A stretch of DNA of 64,000 nucleotides, taken from NCBI GenBank assembly GCA_020444265.1, contig JAHLLH010000002.1, forward strand, positions 62,001-126,000, written 5' to 3'. How positions within the stretch are numbered: the first letter of the stretch is position 1; each line of letters opens with the position of its first letter. The notes beneath the pieces were generated by a model that was given only the letters and a program-made list of their open reading frames with translations, did not search any database and had not been told where the DNA came from. The stretch is from a bacterium. GTDB taxonomy: Bacteria; Electryoneota; Electryoneia; Electryoneales; Electryoneaceae. The translations under genes and the position numbers were made by a program. Positions 35,265 through 44,614 of the stretch are shown piece after piece.

Positions 35265-35647
35265 GTCAGGATAGATACCACTTTCGCCAGAATGCTGTGT
35301 TCCAGGTACTCGAGGTCAATCGGTTTGGTAATGAAATCAACGGCACCCTCTTTGAGCGCCTGCCGACCAATCCCTTCGTCGAGAACGCCGGTGACAACAA
35401 TGACACCAACAAACGTGTCGAACGAACGGATCCGCCTGAGCACCTCGATCCCGTCAATTCCCGGCATCTTGATGTCAAGCAGAATGACATGCGGGCGAAA
35501 GAGCTTGGTCTTGGCAAGTGCATCTTCGCCGTTCAGCGAGACCATGCATTCGTACCCACTACCGTTGAAATAATCGGCGAGAAATTCGCAGATTTCCTGT
35601 TCGTCGTCGACAATCAACAGTCGTTTTTTTACCGTTTTATTCAACAT
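35261..35647 (-). CDS. stand-alone response regulator receiver protein
   Basis: A 128-residue single receiver domain (CheY-like) with the acidic pair in LLIVDDEQE, the phospho-acceptor Asp in VILLDIKMPG, the conserved Thr in VVTG and Lys in ITKPID. It has no output domain and no kinase next to it. GGAG lies four bases before ATG 35647. Its position between the HprK-related kinase and the export genes suggests that it controls polysaccharide output by protein contact. That is inference. Confidence 0.9.
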   Translation of the reverse strand: MLNKTVKKRLLIVDDEQEICEFLADYFNGSGYECMVSLNGEDALAKTKLFRPHVILLDIKMPGIDGIEVLRRIRSFDTFVGVIVVTGVLDEGIGRQALKEGAVDFITKPIDLEYLEHSILAKVVSILT

Positions 35648-35680
35648 GATCTCCAGAATGCGACGTTTCGCCACAGCACC

Positions 35681-36574
35681 TTAGCTACCCAACAATTGCA
35701 TCGCCCGGGTCGCGGCTTCTTCGGATCCACCGGCACCATGAAGATGGATGGTCTCGCAAAGCGTGCGCAAGCTGCCAAGTGCTTGAGTTTCATCTCCCGC
35801 ATGGTACGCGAGGGACAACAGTGCGGGCAGCGCCTGAATATCGTTCAGCTTGCCCCTCAGTGCATCAAAACCAACCAGTATTGCAGCGCGCGGACGAGAG
35901 GCCCGTACCCAGGGAACAGTACCGTTGGCCAAGTGACGTTTTCCTGCCGGATCGACACGACCTGGTTTCAGGTGGTTGAAGCGGCTCCAGACATCATCCC
36001 GCGCTCGTAACCCATCCCCAAGACCCGCAATGCGAAACGATCCTTCATCACGGTAGAGAAAGAGCAGATCATCTGACACAAGCCGCGCGTGCTGCGACAA
36101 TAGCAACAATGCCGTTGTGGTCTTTCCGCTCCCCGAATGCCCTGCAATCATCACACTGTTCCCGCCCATATCCACGGCACTGGCATGCAGGGCGCGAACC
36201 CCTCGTGCCGCCAGCGGCGGAAGAAGTGTGGGCAACAACAATTGGTCAAAGATGCTCTCAGTCTGAAGCCAGGCGGACGCTGGCAGTGCTATGTGGGCCT
36301 TTCCGGCCCGTGGATGCAGTTCGATGATCGTCCCGAGATCCGGATGCCACCACAGCATGTGGTCCGGATCGCCGTACGCCTCGAGTCGACCGCGCTTGAG
36401 ACGGGGTTCTCCCTCGGGCTCGGGCATGGAGGCGTTGCCCACTGACAAGTCGACAAAAATATCCGGCTTATCGTCCTCCTCCACCGCACGAAATCCGTCC
36501 GGTACAGCAACTTCCGGGATATCGTGGTTGCGGTGCAACCCGATCCGGACCCCGGCAAATTCAAATTGGATCAC
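35681..36574 (-). CDS. HprK-related P-loop kinase
   Basis: A 297-residue protein of the HPr kinase-like family. The P-loop GHSGSGKTT sits at about 145-153 after the conserved ALHASAV strand, followed by LVSDDLLFL and a Gly-rich LGDGLRARDD. It lacks the HPr-specific C-terminal signature, as do kinases associated with PqqD and exosortase or polysaccharide loci. In paeninodin-type lasso clusters, HprK homologues phosphorylate a serine of the precursor peptide. The start is GTG 36574, with GGGAG five bases upstream; it overlaps the PqqD stop in GTGA. Confidence 0.85.
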   Translation of the reverse strand: MIQFEFAGVRIGLHRNHDIPEVAVPDGFRAVEEDDKPDIFVDLSVGNASMPEPEGEPRLKRGRLEAYGDPDHMLWWHPDLGTIIELHPRAGKAHIALPASAWLQTESIFDQLLLPTLLPPLAARGVRALHASAVDMGGNSVMIAGHSGSGKTTTALLLLSQHARLVSDDLLFLYRDEGSFRIAGLGDGLRARDDVWSRFNHLKPGRVDPAGKRHLANGTVPWVRASRPRAAILVGFDALRGKLNDIQALPALLSLAYHAGDETQALGSLRTLCETIHLHGAGGSEEAATRAMQLLGS

Positions 36575-36840
36575 TGAGACTCCCGAAGAAACCCCACAGA
36601 TACGAGCTCGCGACAAAAGGTTACAACTTCAGCCCGACACTGCTCGCGATCCGGCGCTGATTCACGGGAGGCCAGTGTATCGAGTAACACATCCAAGTTA
36701 CGCGATTCGCGCAGGTGCTTCCAAACCATGCGGCCCGTACTATTCACGATCACATAGTCTCCCGTGTCGCGCAGGAGCAACAAGCCCTCGCTCAATTCCT
36801 GCTCGACCACCTGATCGACGGGTACGGGTAATGTGTCCAT
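36571..36840 (-). CDS. PqqD-family RiPP recognition element
   Basis: An 89-residue stand-alone PqqD/RRE winged-helix protein. It has the strand pattern GLLLLRDTGDYVIVNSTGRMVWKHL followed by helices ending FCRELVSVGFL. PqqD-like domains bind the leader of ribosomally made peptides and present them to modifying enzymes. The start at 36840 has AGAGGA just upstream. An 81-base gap separates it from the nucleotidyltransferase gene and contains a T-rich tract on the coding strand that could hold an internal promoter. It overlaps the kinase gene by four bases. Confidence 0.87.
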   Translation of the reverse strand: MDTLPVPVDQVVEQELSEGLLLLRDTGDYVIVNSTGRMVWKHLRESRNLDVLLDTLASRESAPDREQCRAEVVTFCRELVSVGFLRESQ

Positions 36841-36921
36841 AGTGTCCTCTGTTTCGGTGAGGCTATCCACCAATATCGAGTGATAATACAAAAAAAACCA
36901 AAACCAATGCGACTCGCCGGG

Positions 36922-38082
36922 TTACTCGGCCCGCTTTTTCGGGCCGTCGCGAAATCCCTGTATCAGCTTTCCTGCAGCGCGAAAACGGTCCTGCAGGTAG
37001 GCTCCCCATCCGGGACGGTCCGTATCGCTGAACCAGAAAAGATCTCGTGATGGAAACATGGTGCGAAAGAGATACCCCGCTTTGTCCCGGTTGTGGTCCA
37101 TCAGGTCAAGCATCGCACTCAATCGCCTCCACCCGCCATGCTGAGTCAGATGACCATGGCCGATCACATAGGGAGACCGTCTCGCTGCGGCACGAGCCGT
37201 AGCTTTGTCCGGTATCAGGTGATCCAGGGGATGCCAACTGGTCGCATAAAGTTGACGGGCTACTTCCAGGCCAACATGTACTCCTCGCAGAATGTTCCAG
37301 TGACGGCAGAACGTTTCAAATTCACGCGGGTCTATCTGCTGTCGCCATAATTCACACCCGAGATGGACATCGTAGGACCAGGCGAGACGGAAGGTGCCGT
37401 GACGAACGCTGTGCAAGGCCGTATAAGCAAGATGTTGGATCGGTTGTAATGTCGAGAGCGCCAACCCCTCGGTCAGTTCGAGGCGGCTGGTCTGCTGGGT
37501 CAGCGCATCAGGATGAAGCCAGAAGGGTTCTGTCCGGTCGATAGGATCGCGATGCAAATCGACGATGACAGGACGGACCGGGTGACGCAACACCTGAGCA
37601 AAGCCATATTTACGGCCAATTTCGGCAGGATGGTCACGGTGAATACTTGGCTGGAGACGCCACCCCTCTCCCTGCAATGCTTCAACCGCTTTGTCAAAAT
37701 CCCCCGTGCCAAGCAGAATGTCGAGATCACCAGGATTGCGCAGCCAGGGGCGCGGATAAAGCTCTGCCAGGGCTAGTCCTTTGAAGAGAACCGGGTGGAA
37801 AGGACGGAGGATTTTCAGGGCGTCCGCTAGCGCCACGACCACCATGTTACGCCTGATTTTTGCCTGGAGAACAGTCTGATCCAGCCTTTGTAGCGGTTCG
37901 CCTGCCAGTTTGCGACGCCAAGTGTCATGCCTGCTGGCCTGCCAGGAACCGAGCGGACCGAGACCGTGGTGAACGATCAGATCGGCAATGAGAGACGGAT
38001 CGGACAGCTCGCCACGAGGAGTTCCCCCCCGAAGAAGCTGGCAGGCATCCCGCACAACCCGTTCCGCTTCAATCCGGTTCAT
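36922..38082 (-). CDS. nucleotidyltransferase-family protein (PF14907-like)
   Basis: A 386-residue protein with the family core FKGLALAELYPRPWLRNPGDLDILL: Lys-Gly, then Tyr, then Arg, then Asp-x-Asp, the metal-binding nucleotidyltransferase motif. A helical region with several conserved His/Trp positions follows (LAYTALHSVRHGTFRLAWSYDV). Members occur with PqqD and HprK-related genes in lasso-peptide and exosortase or polysaccharide loci. In lasso clusters the kinase and nucleotidyltransferase are thought to decorate the same peptide. The start overlaps the stop of the S24/S26 gene by four bases. Confidence 0.82.
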   Translation of the reverse strand: MNRIEAERVVRDACQLLRGGTPRGELSDPSLIADLIVHHGLGPLGSWQASRHDTWRRKLAGEPLQRLDQTVLQAKIRRNMVVVALADALKILRPFHPVLFKGLALAELYPRPWLRNPGDLDILLGTGDFDKAVEALQGEGWRLQPSIHRDHPAEIGRKYGFAQVLRHPVRPVIVDLHRDPIDRTEPFWLHPDALTQQTSRLELTEGLALSTLQPIQHLAYTALHSVRHGTFRLAWSYDVHLGCELWRQQIDPREFETFCRHWNILRGVHVGLEVARQLYATSWHPLDHLIPDKATARAAARRSPYVIGHGHLTQHGGWRRLSAMLDLMDHNRDKAGYLFRTMFPSRDLFWFSDTDRPGWGAYLQDRFRAAGKLIQGFRDGPKKRAE

Positions 38083-38510
38083 AGGTTTCCACGATCACGT
38101 TCGAACAACTTGTGTAACCGCCAGAGGAAGGGGGTCGTCAGCGATTGAACCTTCCCGTTGCGTTTACGAGAAATCACAACACCAAGCAATTGATCAAGCT
38201 GAAGACGATTGATATCCTGTTGACGATCTCCCCGCTCGAGCAAAGCATCGCTTTCCCAGCCGAGAAAACGATGGACGATTAATTGCCTGTCCCGGACAAA
38301 CAGAATCATCATCCCGGGCCGTAAGCTTTCCCGTTCCGATTGCTTCGTCCACGGTTGAACGAGCACAAAGTCCCCGTTGCGCAGCAGCGGTTTCATCGAG
38401 CTGCCGGAAACGGGGACCCAATAGGGACTCTGAAGTGTGCGAAGAAGTTCGGCTGGATCCGTGTTACGGTCCCCAGGGATCGGGTTCGTCGCTGAAGAGC
38501 TTGGCTTCAA
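38079..38510 (-). CDS. S24/S26 signal-peptidase-like protein without membrane anchor
   Basis: A protein of about 143 residues with the peptidase S24/S26 core: the nucleophile Ser38 in VSGSSMKPLL, NGDFVLVQP, and LIVHRFLG followed by LLERGDRQ. The second catalytic position has His-Arg and no typical Lys, suggesting a Ser-His type site as in archaeal or ER-like signal peptidases. There is no membrane helix, so it is cytoplasmic or peripheral. The start is uncertain. TTG 38510 has AAGGA four bases upstream; ATG 38543 or 38555 would overlap the peptide gene more deeply. It may trim the adjacent peptide. Confidence 0.7.
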   Translation of the reverse strand: MKPSSSATNPIPGDRNTDPAELLRTLQSPYWVPVSGSSMKPLLRNGDFVLVQPWTKQSERESLRPGMMILFVRDRQLIVHRFLGWESDALLERGDRQQDINRLQLDQLLGVVISRKRNGKVQSLTTPFLWRLHKLFERDRGNL

Positions 38511-38595
38511 TTCGTCCTTTCTCCACGACTGCGGGCGGTGCATAGCGCTCTTCATCGTTCGAATCGATCGGATGCTGTGCGGGGTCCTTCTCCAT
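38464..38595 (-). CDS. small peptide with lasso-type leader motif (candidate RiPP precursor)
   Basis: A 43-residue frame begins at ATG 38595 and ends at TAA 38464. AGGAGG lies five bases upstream, one of the best ribosome-binding sites in the window. The peptide is acidic and Pro-rich. Residues Tyr18, Pro21, Val23 and Gly27 form YAPPAVVEKG, matching the YxxPx[L/V]xxxG leader motif recognised by PqqD-like RRE domains. The tail after Gly27 ends LFSDEPDPWGP, with one Ser (Ser35) flanked by acidic residues. It lacks the Thr-x-Gly junction of a true lasso core. It starts 42 bases after gyrB and precedes the S26, nucleotidyltransferase, PqqD and HprK genes. Its expression and processing are unproven. 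Confidence 0.72.
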   Translation of the reverse strand: MEKDPAQHPIDSNDEERYAPPAVVEKGRIEAKLFSDEPDPWGP

Positions 38596-38637
38596 CCTTT
38601 CCTCCTGATCGTCCTGCTGAGGTCCTACCCTTGCAAC

Positions 38638-41075
<2,438 letters not shown>

Positions 41076-41076
41076 C

Positions 41077-42189
41077 TCAGGAGAGTCGCACGGGCATGAC
41101 CAGCATCAGGAAATCTTCGCCTTCCTTCTGCTGGGTGGGACGCACAATCCCGGCCTGAGTCGAACCACCCAGGTCAAATTGCACATCTTCTGTCGGCACC
41201 TGCTTCAGCAGGTCGAGGACATAGGTCGCGTTGTAGCCGATCGTCTGCGCTTCACCCTCGTAGATGGCATCGACCGCTTCACGTCCCTTGCCGCCAAGTT
41301 CTACATCTTCCGCCGAAATCTCTACCTTTTCCTGGGATAGATGGAAGACAATCTGACGGTTGATCGGGTTGGCAAAAATCTGGGCACGTTTCACCGCACG
41401 AATCAGGGTGGCCACATTGACAATCATCTTGTTGTGGTTCTCCTGAGGAATCACACTTTCGTAGTGCGGGTACCGTCCCTCAATCAGCCGACTGTAGAGG
41501 GTGGCGTGCTCGAGACGAACCATGATCTGGTTGCCGCCGACCACAAGTTCCACATCCCCCTTCTCCGGCAGATTGCGTCGAATCATATCGAGCGCTTTGA
41601 CGGGAAGGATCAGTTCACGCGACTCTCCTTCGGCACGGAACTTCTGATCGATGATGCGCACCAGGCGGTGACCATCGGTTGCAACACTGCGAACTTCCGT
41701 CGGTCGAATCTGGAAAAAAACACCGGTCAGTGCCGGACGCAGCTCATCACGCGAAACCGCGAAGCTGGTCCGTGCAATCATCGAGTTAAGGTCTTCCGCA
41801 GTGAAACGCAGGGTGGCCGCGCTGTCGATCTCCGGCAGGCTGGGATACTCCTGGGCCGCAATACCCGGCACCTGGTATTCACCCTCGCCAGCATCAATCA
41901 GCAGGTGATGGCTTTCATCCACATTAATCGTGAGAGTCAGACCATCCAGTTCCCGGACGATATCACCAATCTTTTTTGCAGGAACCGAAACACTTCCGCT
42001 CACCTCGCCCTGGACATCTACCTCGGTAACCACGGATACTTCGAGGTCCGTCGCTACCATCTTCAGACGATTTTCTTCAAGCTGCAGCAGGACGTTCGAC
42101 AAAATCGGCAGAGTGGACTTGGTCGGTACAGCCGGGGAAACTCGACCGAGAGCTTCCATCAGGTCAGCCTGGGTGACTGTAAAGCGCAT
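41077..42189 (-). CDS. dnaN: DNA polymerase III beta sliding clamp
   Basis: A 370-residue clamp with three repeats (MRFTVTQADLMEALGRVSPAVP, then ATDLEVSV, then ATDGHRLV, then GYNATYVLDLL). The C-terminus reads LMLVMPVRLS, close to the family's LVMPMRL end. The start at 42189 has GAGGAG four bases upstream; an in-frame start at 42201 adds four residues. It lies downstream of dnaA across the oriC candidate. Confidence 0.97.
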   Translation of the reverse strand: MRFTVTQADLMEALGRVSPAVPTKSTLPILSNVLLQLEENRLKMVATDLEVSVVTEVDVQGEVSGSVSVPAKKIGDIVRELDGLTLTINVDESHHLLIDAGEGEYQVPGIAAQEYPSLPEIDSAATLRFTAEDLNSMIARTSFAVSRDELRPALTGVFFQIRPTEVRSVATDGHRLVRIIDQKFRAEGESRELILPVKALDMIRRNLPEKGDVELVVGGNQIMVRLEHATLYSRLIEGRYPHYESVIPQENHNKMIVNVATLIRAVKRAQIFANPINRQIVFHLSQEKVEISAEDVELGGKGREAVDAIYEGEAQTIGYNATYVLDLLKQVPTEDVQFDLGGSTQAGIVRPTQQKEGEDFLMLVMPVRLS

Positions 42190-42632
42190 GGTGCTCCTCA
42201 CGCGGAGAAGGGGGAACTTATCCCCTCCTGGTTTAAAATGATTGTATTAGAGGTAACTCTTTGATGTTGTTGTAGGCTTGTGGATAGAGGGGATAACCCT
42301 CAACAATTCCGGAAAGCCCTGAACCTGTCTGCCCTTTTTTCTTTCTATCGGTGTGAATTGAGAGGGGATAGAACGGATAGTTGTCCCCTCTGATCCACTC
42401 GTGGAGGGTGGGTAAAATCCAACCACTACGCAACCCACATATTATCCACATTCTCATCCCCATCTGTGGATGAGAGGAGGGGTGAGAAAAAGGGCTTTTC
42501 CGCCCCCTCCTGAAAATCTGTGAAATATAGGAAATCCGCTGGCTCCGGGTCAAGGAGGGAAGGTGGATTTCAGCCGAAGCAGGGAAGAATCTACGGGTCG
42601 GAGAAGAAGTGAGTAGCCGCTTGAAAAAACAG
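42190..42632. other. oriC candidate between dnaA and dnaN
   Basis: A 443-base gene-free interval. It holds a perfect DnaA box TTATCCACA (42442-42450), near-perfect boxes TGTGGATAG (42279-42287) and TGTGGATGA (42465-42473), and a repeated GAGGGGATAA-like motif. That motif occurs at 42287-42296 and 42362-42370, inverted at 42218-42227, and inverted with one change at 42381-42390. A/T-rich DNA lies at 42230-42270. A GAGTAGC/GCTACTC hairpin (42611-42638) spans the dnaA stop and could aid termination. The dnaA-dnaN interval is a classic origin position. Confidence 0.6.
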
Positions 42633-44045
42633 CTACTCTGATTCACTCTCAATGCGTGAAACCATCTGTTCGAGCTGGGAGGCAAATGCCGGATCCTGCT
42701 CCCATTCATCCAGCTTGTCGCGCGCGTGCAAAACAGTCGTATGGTCTCGTTTCCCGTACTGTGCGCCCACCTGCTTGAGCGACTGGCCTGTCAGACGGAC
42801 CGAAAGGGCCATGGCGATCATTCGCGCTCGTGCGATAGGCTGCGTGCGAATCTTTGCCATCAGCAGATCCGGAGCGACCTGAAAATGCTCTGCAACGACA
42901 CGACGGACGATCTCAACTGTGATACGTCGTTCACGGTTCGAGACGAGGTCCTGAAGGGCACGATGGGCCATTTCGGGTGATATCTCCGACCCAGTCAGGC
43001 TGGCGTGCGCCATAAGGCGAATCAGCGCTCCCTGCATTTCACGTACGTTCTTGGTGAAATGGCTGGCGAGGTAGTCCAGCACACGCGGGTCGAGGTTGAG
43101 GCCCTCTTCCTCGCTCAACTTCTGGATGATCGCGATACGAGTATCAAAATCAGGTGGCGCGATGTCGGTGACCAGGCCCCAGCCAAAACGACTGACGAGA
43201 CGTTCATCGAGACCGTCCAGTTCACGAGGCGGTTTATCGCTGGTCAGAACAATCTGCTTTCCCGATTGGTGAAGCGTGTTGAAGGTGTGAAAGAACTCCA
43301 TTTGGGTCCGTTCACGTCCAACCAGAAACTGCACGTCATCCATCAACAGGACATCGACCGCTCGGTACCGGGCGGAAAACTCGTCGGCGCGATTCGCTTT
43401 GATCGCCTCGACAAAATCCTGCGTAAACCGTTCGCTGGAGATGTAACGGACCATCGCACGCGGATTCTGGATTAGTGCCTCATTGCCAATCGCCTGCAGC
43501 AAGTGCGTTTTTCCCAGCCCAACCCCGCCGTAAATCAGCATCGGATTATACGCGGTCCGTCCCGGTGATTTCCCGACTGCGAGCGCGGCAGCACGTGCAA
43601 ACTGGTTTTGCGGACCCTCGATAAATGTGGAAAAGAGATACCGCGGATTCAGTCCGTGATCAACCCGGGGACCTCCATTTGTTGGCGGAGTGACCACCTC
43701 TTTGACCTGAAGCGGAGCTGGCGCAACCTTCTGGTCGTCCTGCTGGCCGGTAACATAGATGAGACGCGCATGTCCACCGAGGGTACGGTCGAGAGCGGAA
43801 TCAATGTGGTCGGAATAATGACCTTCAATCCACTCGTAATAAAAGCGACTAGGCACTTGGACGGTGAGTGTACCATCACGAAACTGGACCGGTTGAATTG
43901 GACGGAACCAGGTATGAAAGGCCTGTTCCGGTAGTGCGGATTCAATTAATGTGCTGACCTGCATCCAAGCTTCGTGAGCCGCATCGTCCCGTGTCTGGTT
44001 TCCCTGTTTGGCGAGAAGGGGGCGGGGAGTGGCGAGTCGCGTCAT
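42633..44045 (-). CDS. dnaA: chromosomal replication initiator protein DnaA
   Basis: A 470-residue AAA+ initiator. Domain I is at the N-terminus (LIESALPEQAFHTWFRPIQP). The ATPase has Walker A YGGVGLGKTHLLQAIGNE and Walker B VLLMDDVQFL. The C-terminal domain IV has the signature GAQYGKRDHTTVLHARDKL for DnaA-box binding. The first 26 residues are not conserved and an internal start is possible, although GAGGG lies just before ATG 44045. Four DnaA-box-like sites lie directly upstream, suggesting autoregulation. Confidence 0.97.
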   Translation of the reverse strand: MTRLATPRPLLAKQGNQTRDDAAHEAWMQVSTLIESALPEQAFHTWFRPIQPVQFRDGTLTVQVPSRFYYEWIEGHYSDHIDSALDRTLGGHARLIYVTGQQDDQKVAPAPLQVKEVVTPPTNGGPRVDHGLNPRYLFSTFIEGPQNQFARAAALAVGKSPGRTAYNPMLIYGGVGLGKTHLLQAIGNEALIQNPRAMVRYISSERFTQDFVEAIKANRADEFSARYRAVDVLLMDDVQFLVGRERTQMEFFHTFNTLHQSGKQIVLTSDKPPRELDGLDERLVSRFGWGLVTDIAPPDFDTRIAIIQKLSEEEGLNLDPRVLDYLASHFTKNVREMQGALIRLMAHASLTGSEISPEMAHRALQDLVSNRERRITVEIVRRVVAEHFQVAPDLLMAKIRTQPIARARMIAMALSVRLTGQSLKQVGAQYGKRDHTTVLHARDKLDEWEQDPAFASQLEQMVSRIESESE

Positions 44046-44060
44046 GATCCCTCTTTATCC

Positions 44061-44160
44061 TGTGAATAACTCATTGTGGATGAACGTGGATAACTCTCCG
44101 TCAACGACAGATACCCCCTGTGGTTTCTACACAGTTGACGCGGTACCAAGATGTGGATAA
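44061..44160. promoter_or_regulatory. DnaA-box cluster upstream of dnaA
   Basis: Four sites in 100 bases, read as reverse complements of the box: TGTGAATAA (44061-44069, fits TTATNCACA), TGTGGATGA (44075-44083, one mismatch), CGTGGATAA (44085-44093, one mismatch) and TGTGGATAA (44152-44160, perfect). All have the same orientation. Confidence 0.75.
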
Positions 44161-44614
44161 GTGGCGGAAAGCCAAGCGTGACAAGCAAAAGCCGCCCTTG
44201 CCTTGAGCGGCGAGGGGAAAAGATAGACGAGACTCGGGGGTGAGTCAACAGTGAGAAATGCGAGAATCCTTCCCCCGCCCGATCAACTGCCCGAAACCGG
44301 ACAATGCGAAGAGAAGCGGAACGTAACTACTGGGTTTTATTCATGGCCTGGTTTTCAGTTTGCCTCATAGAGCCTACAATATTTTTTTTAATCATCTCTT
44401 GCACACTGAAAGTTGAGGGCATCTTGCGAAACGATAAGTGGACTCGCAGGGTGATGCAGATCAACACTCTATCTGCTGGGAATTGCAATTTTACTATCCA
44501 TGTCGTACAATACCGAAAAATAGCGAATTATCGCCGTGGGCGATAGTGTCTGGGGAAAACGCTACGGGTTCAGGGCACCTAAACATCCAGGTACTTCAGG
44601 TAGAAAGGCCGAAA
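44161..44614. other. gene-free stretch between dnaA and the AAA protein
   Basis: The first half is G/C-rich. 44330-44400 is markedly A/T-rich with a run of eight T. A TATCGCC/GGCGATA hairpin lies at 44529-44545. No conserved reading frame was recognised; the frame leading into the AAA protein is open from 44438, but its first 59 codons look non-coding. It could be part of a bipartite origin or the divergent promoter region. Confidence 0.45.

Noticed and set aside
35681-38595. A complete lasso peptide biosynthesis cluster
   Set aside because: PqqD, HprK-like and nucleotidyltransferase genes and a leader-like motif are present. There is no asparagine-synthetase-like cyclase or transglutaminase-like protease, and the peptide lacks the Thr-x-Gly core junction.
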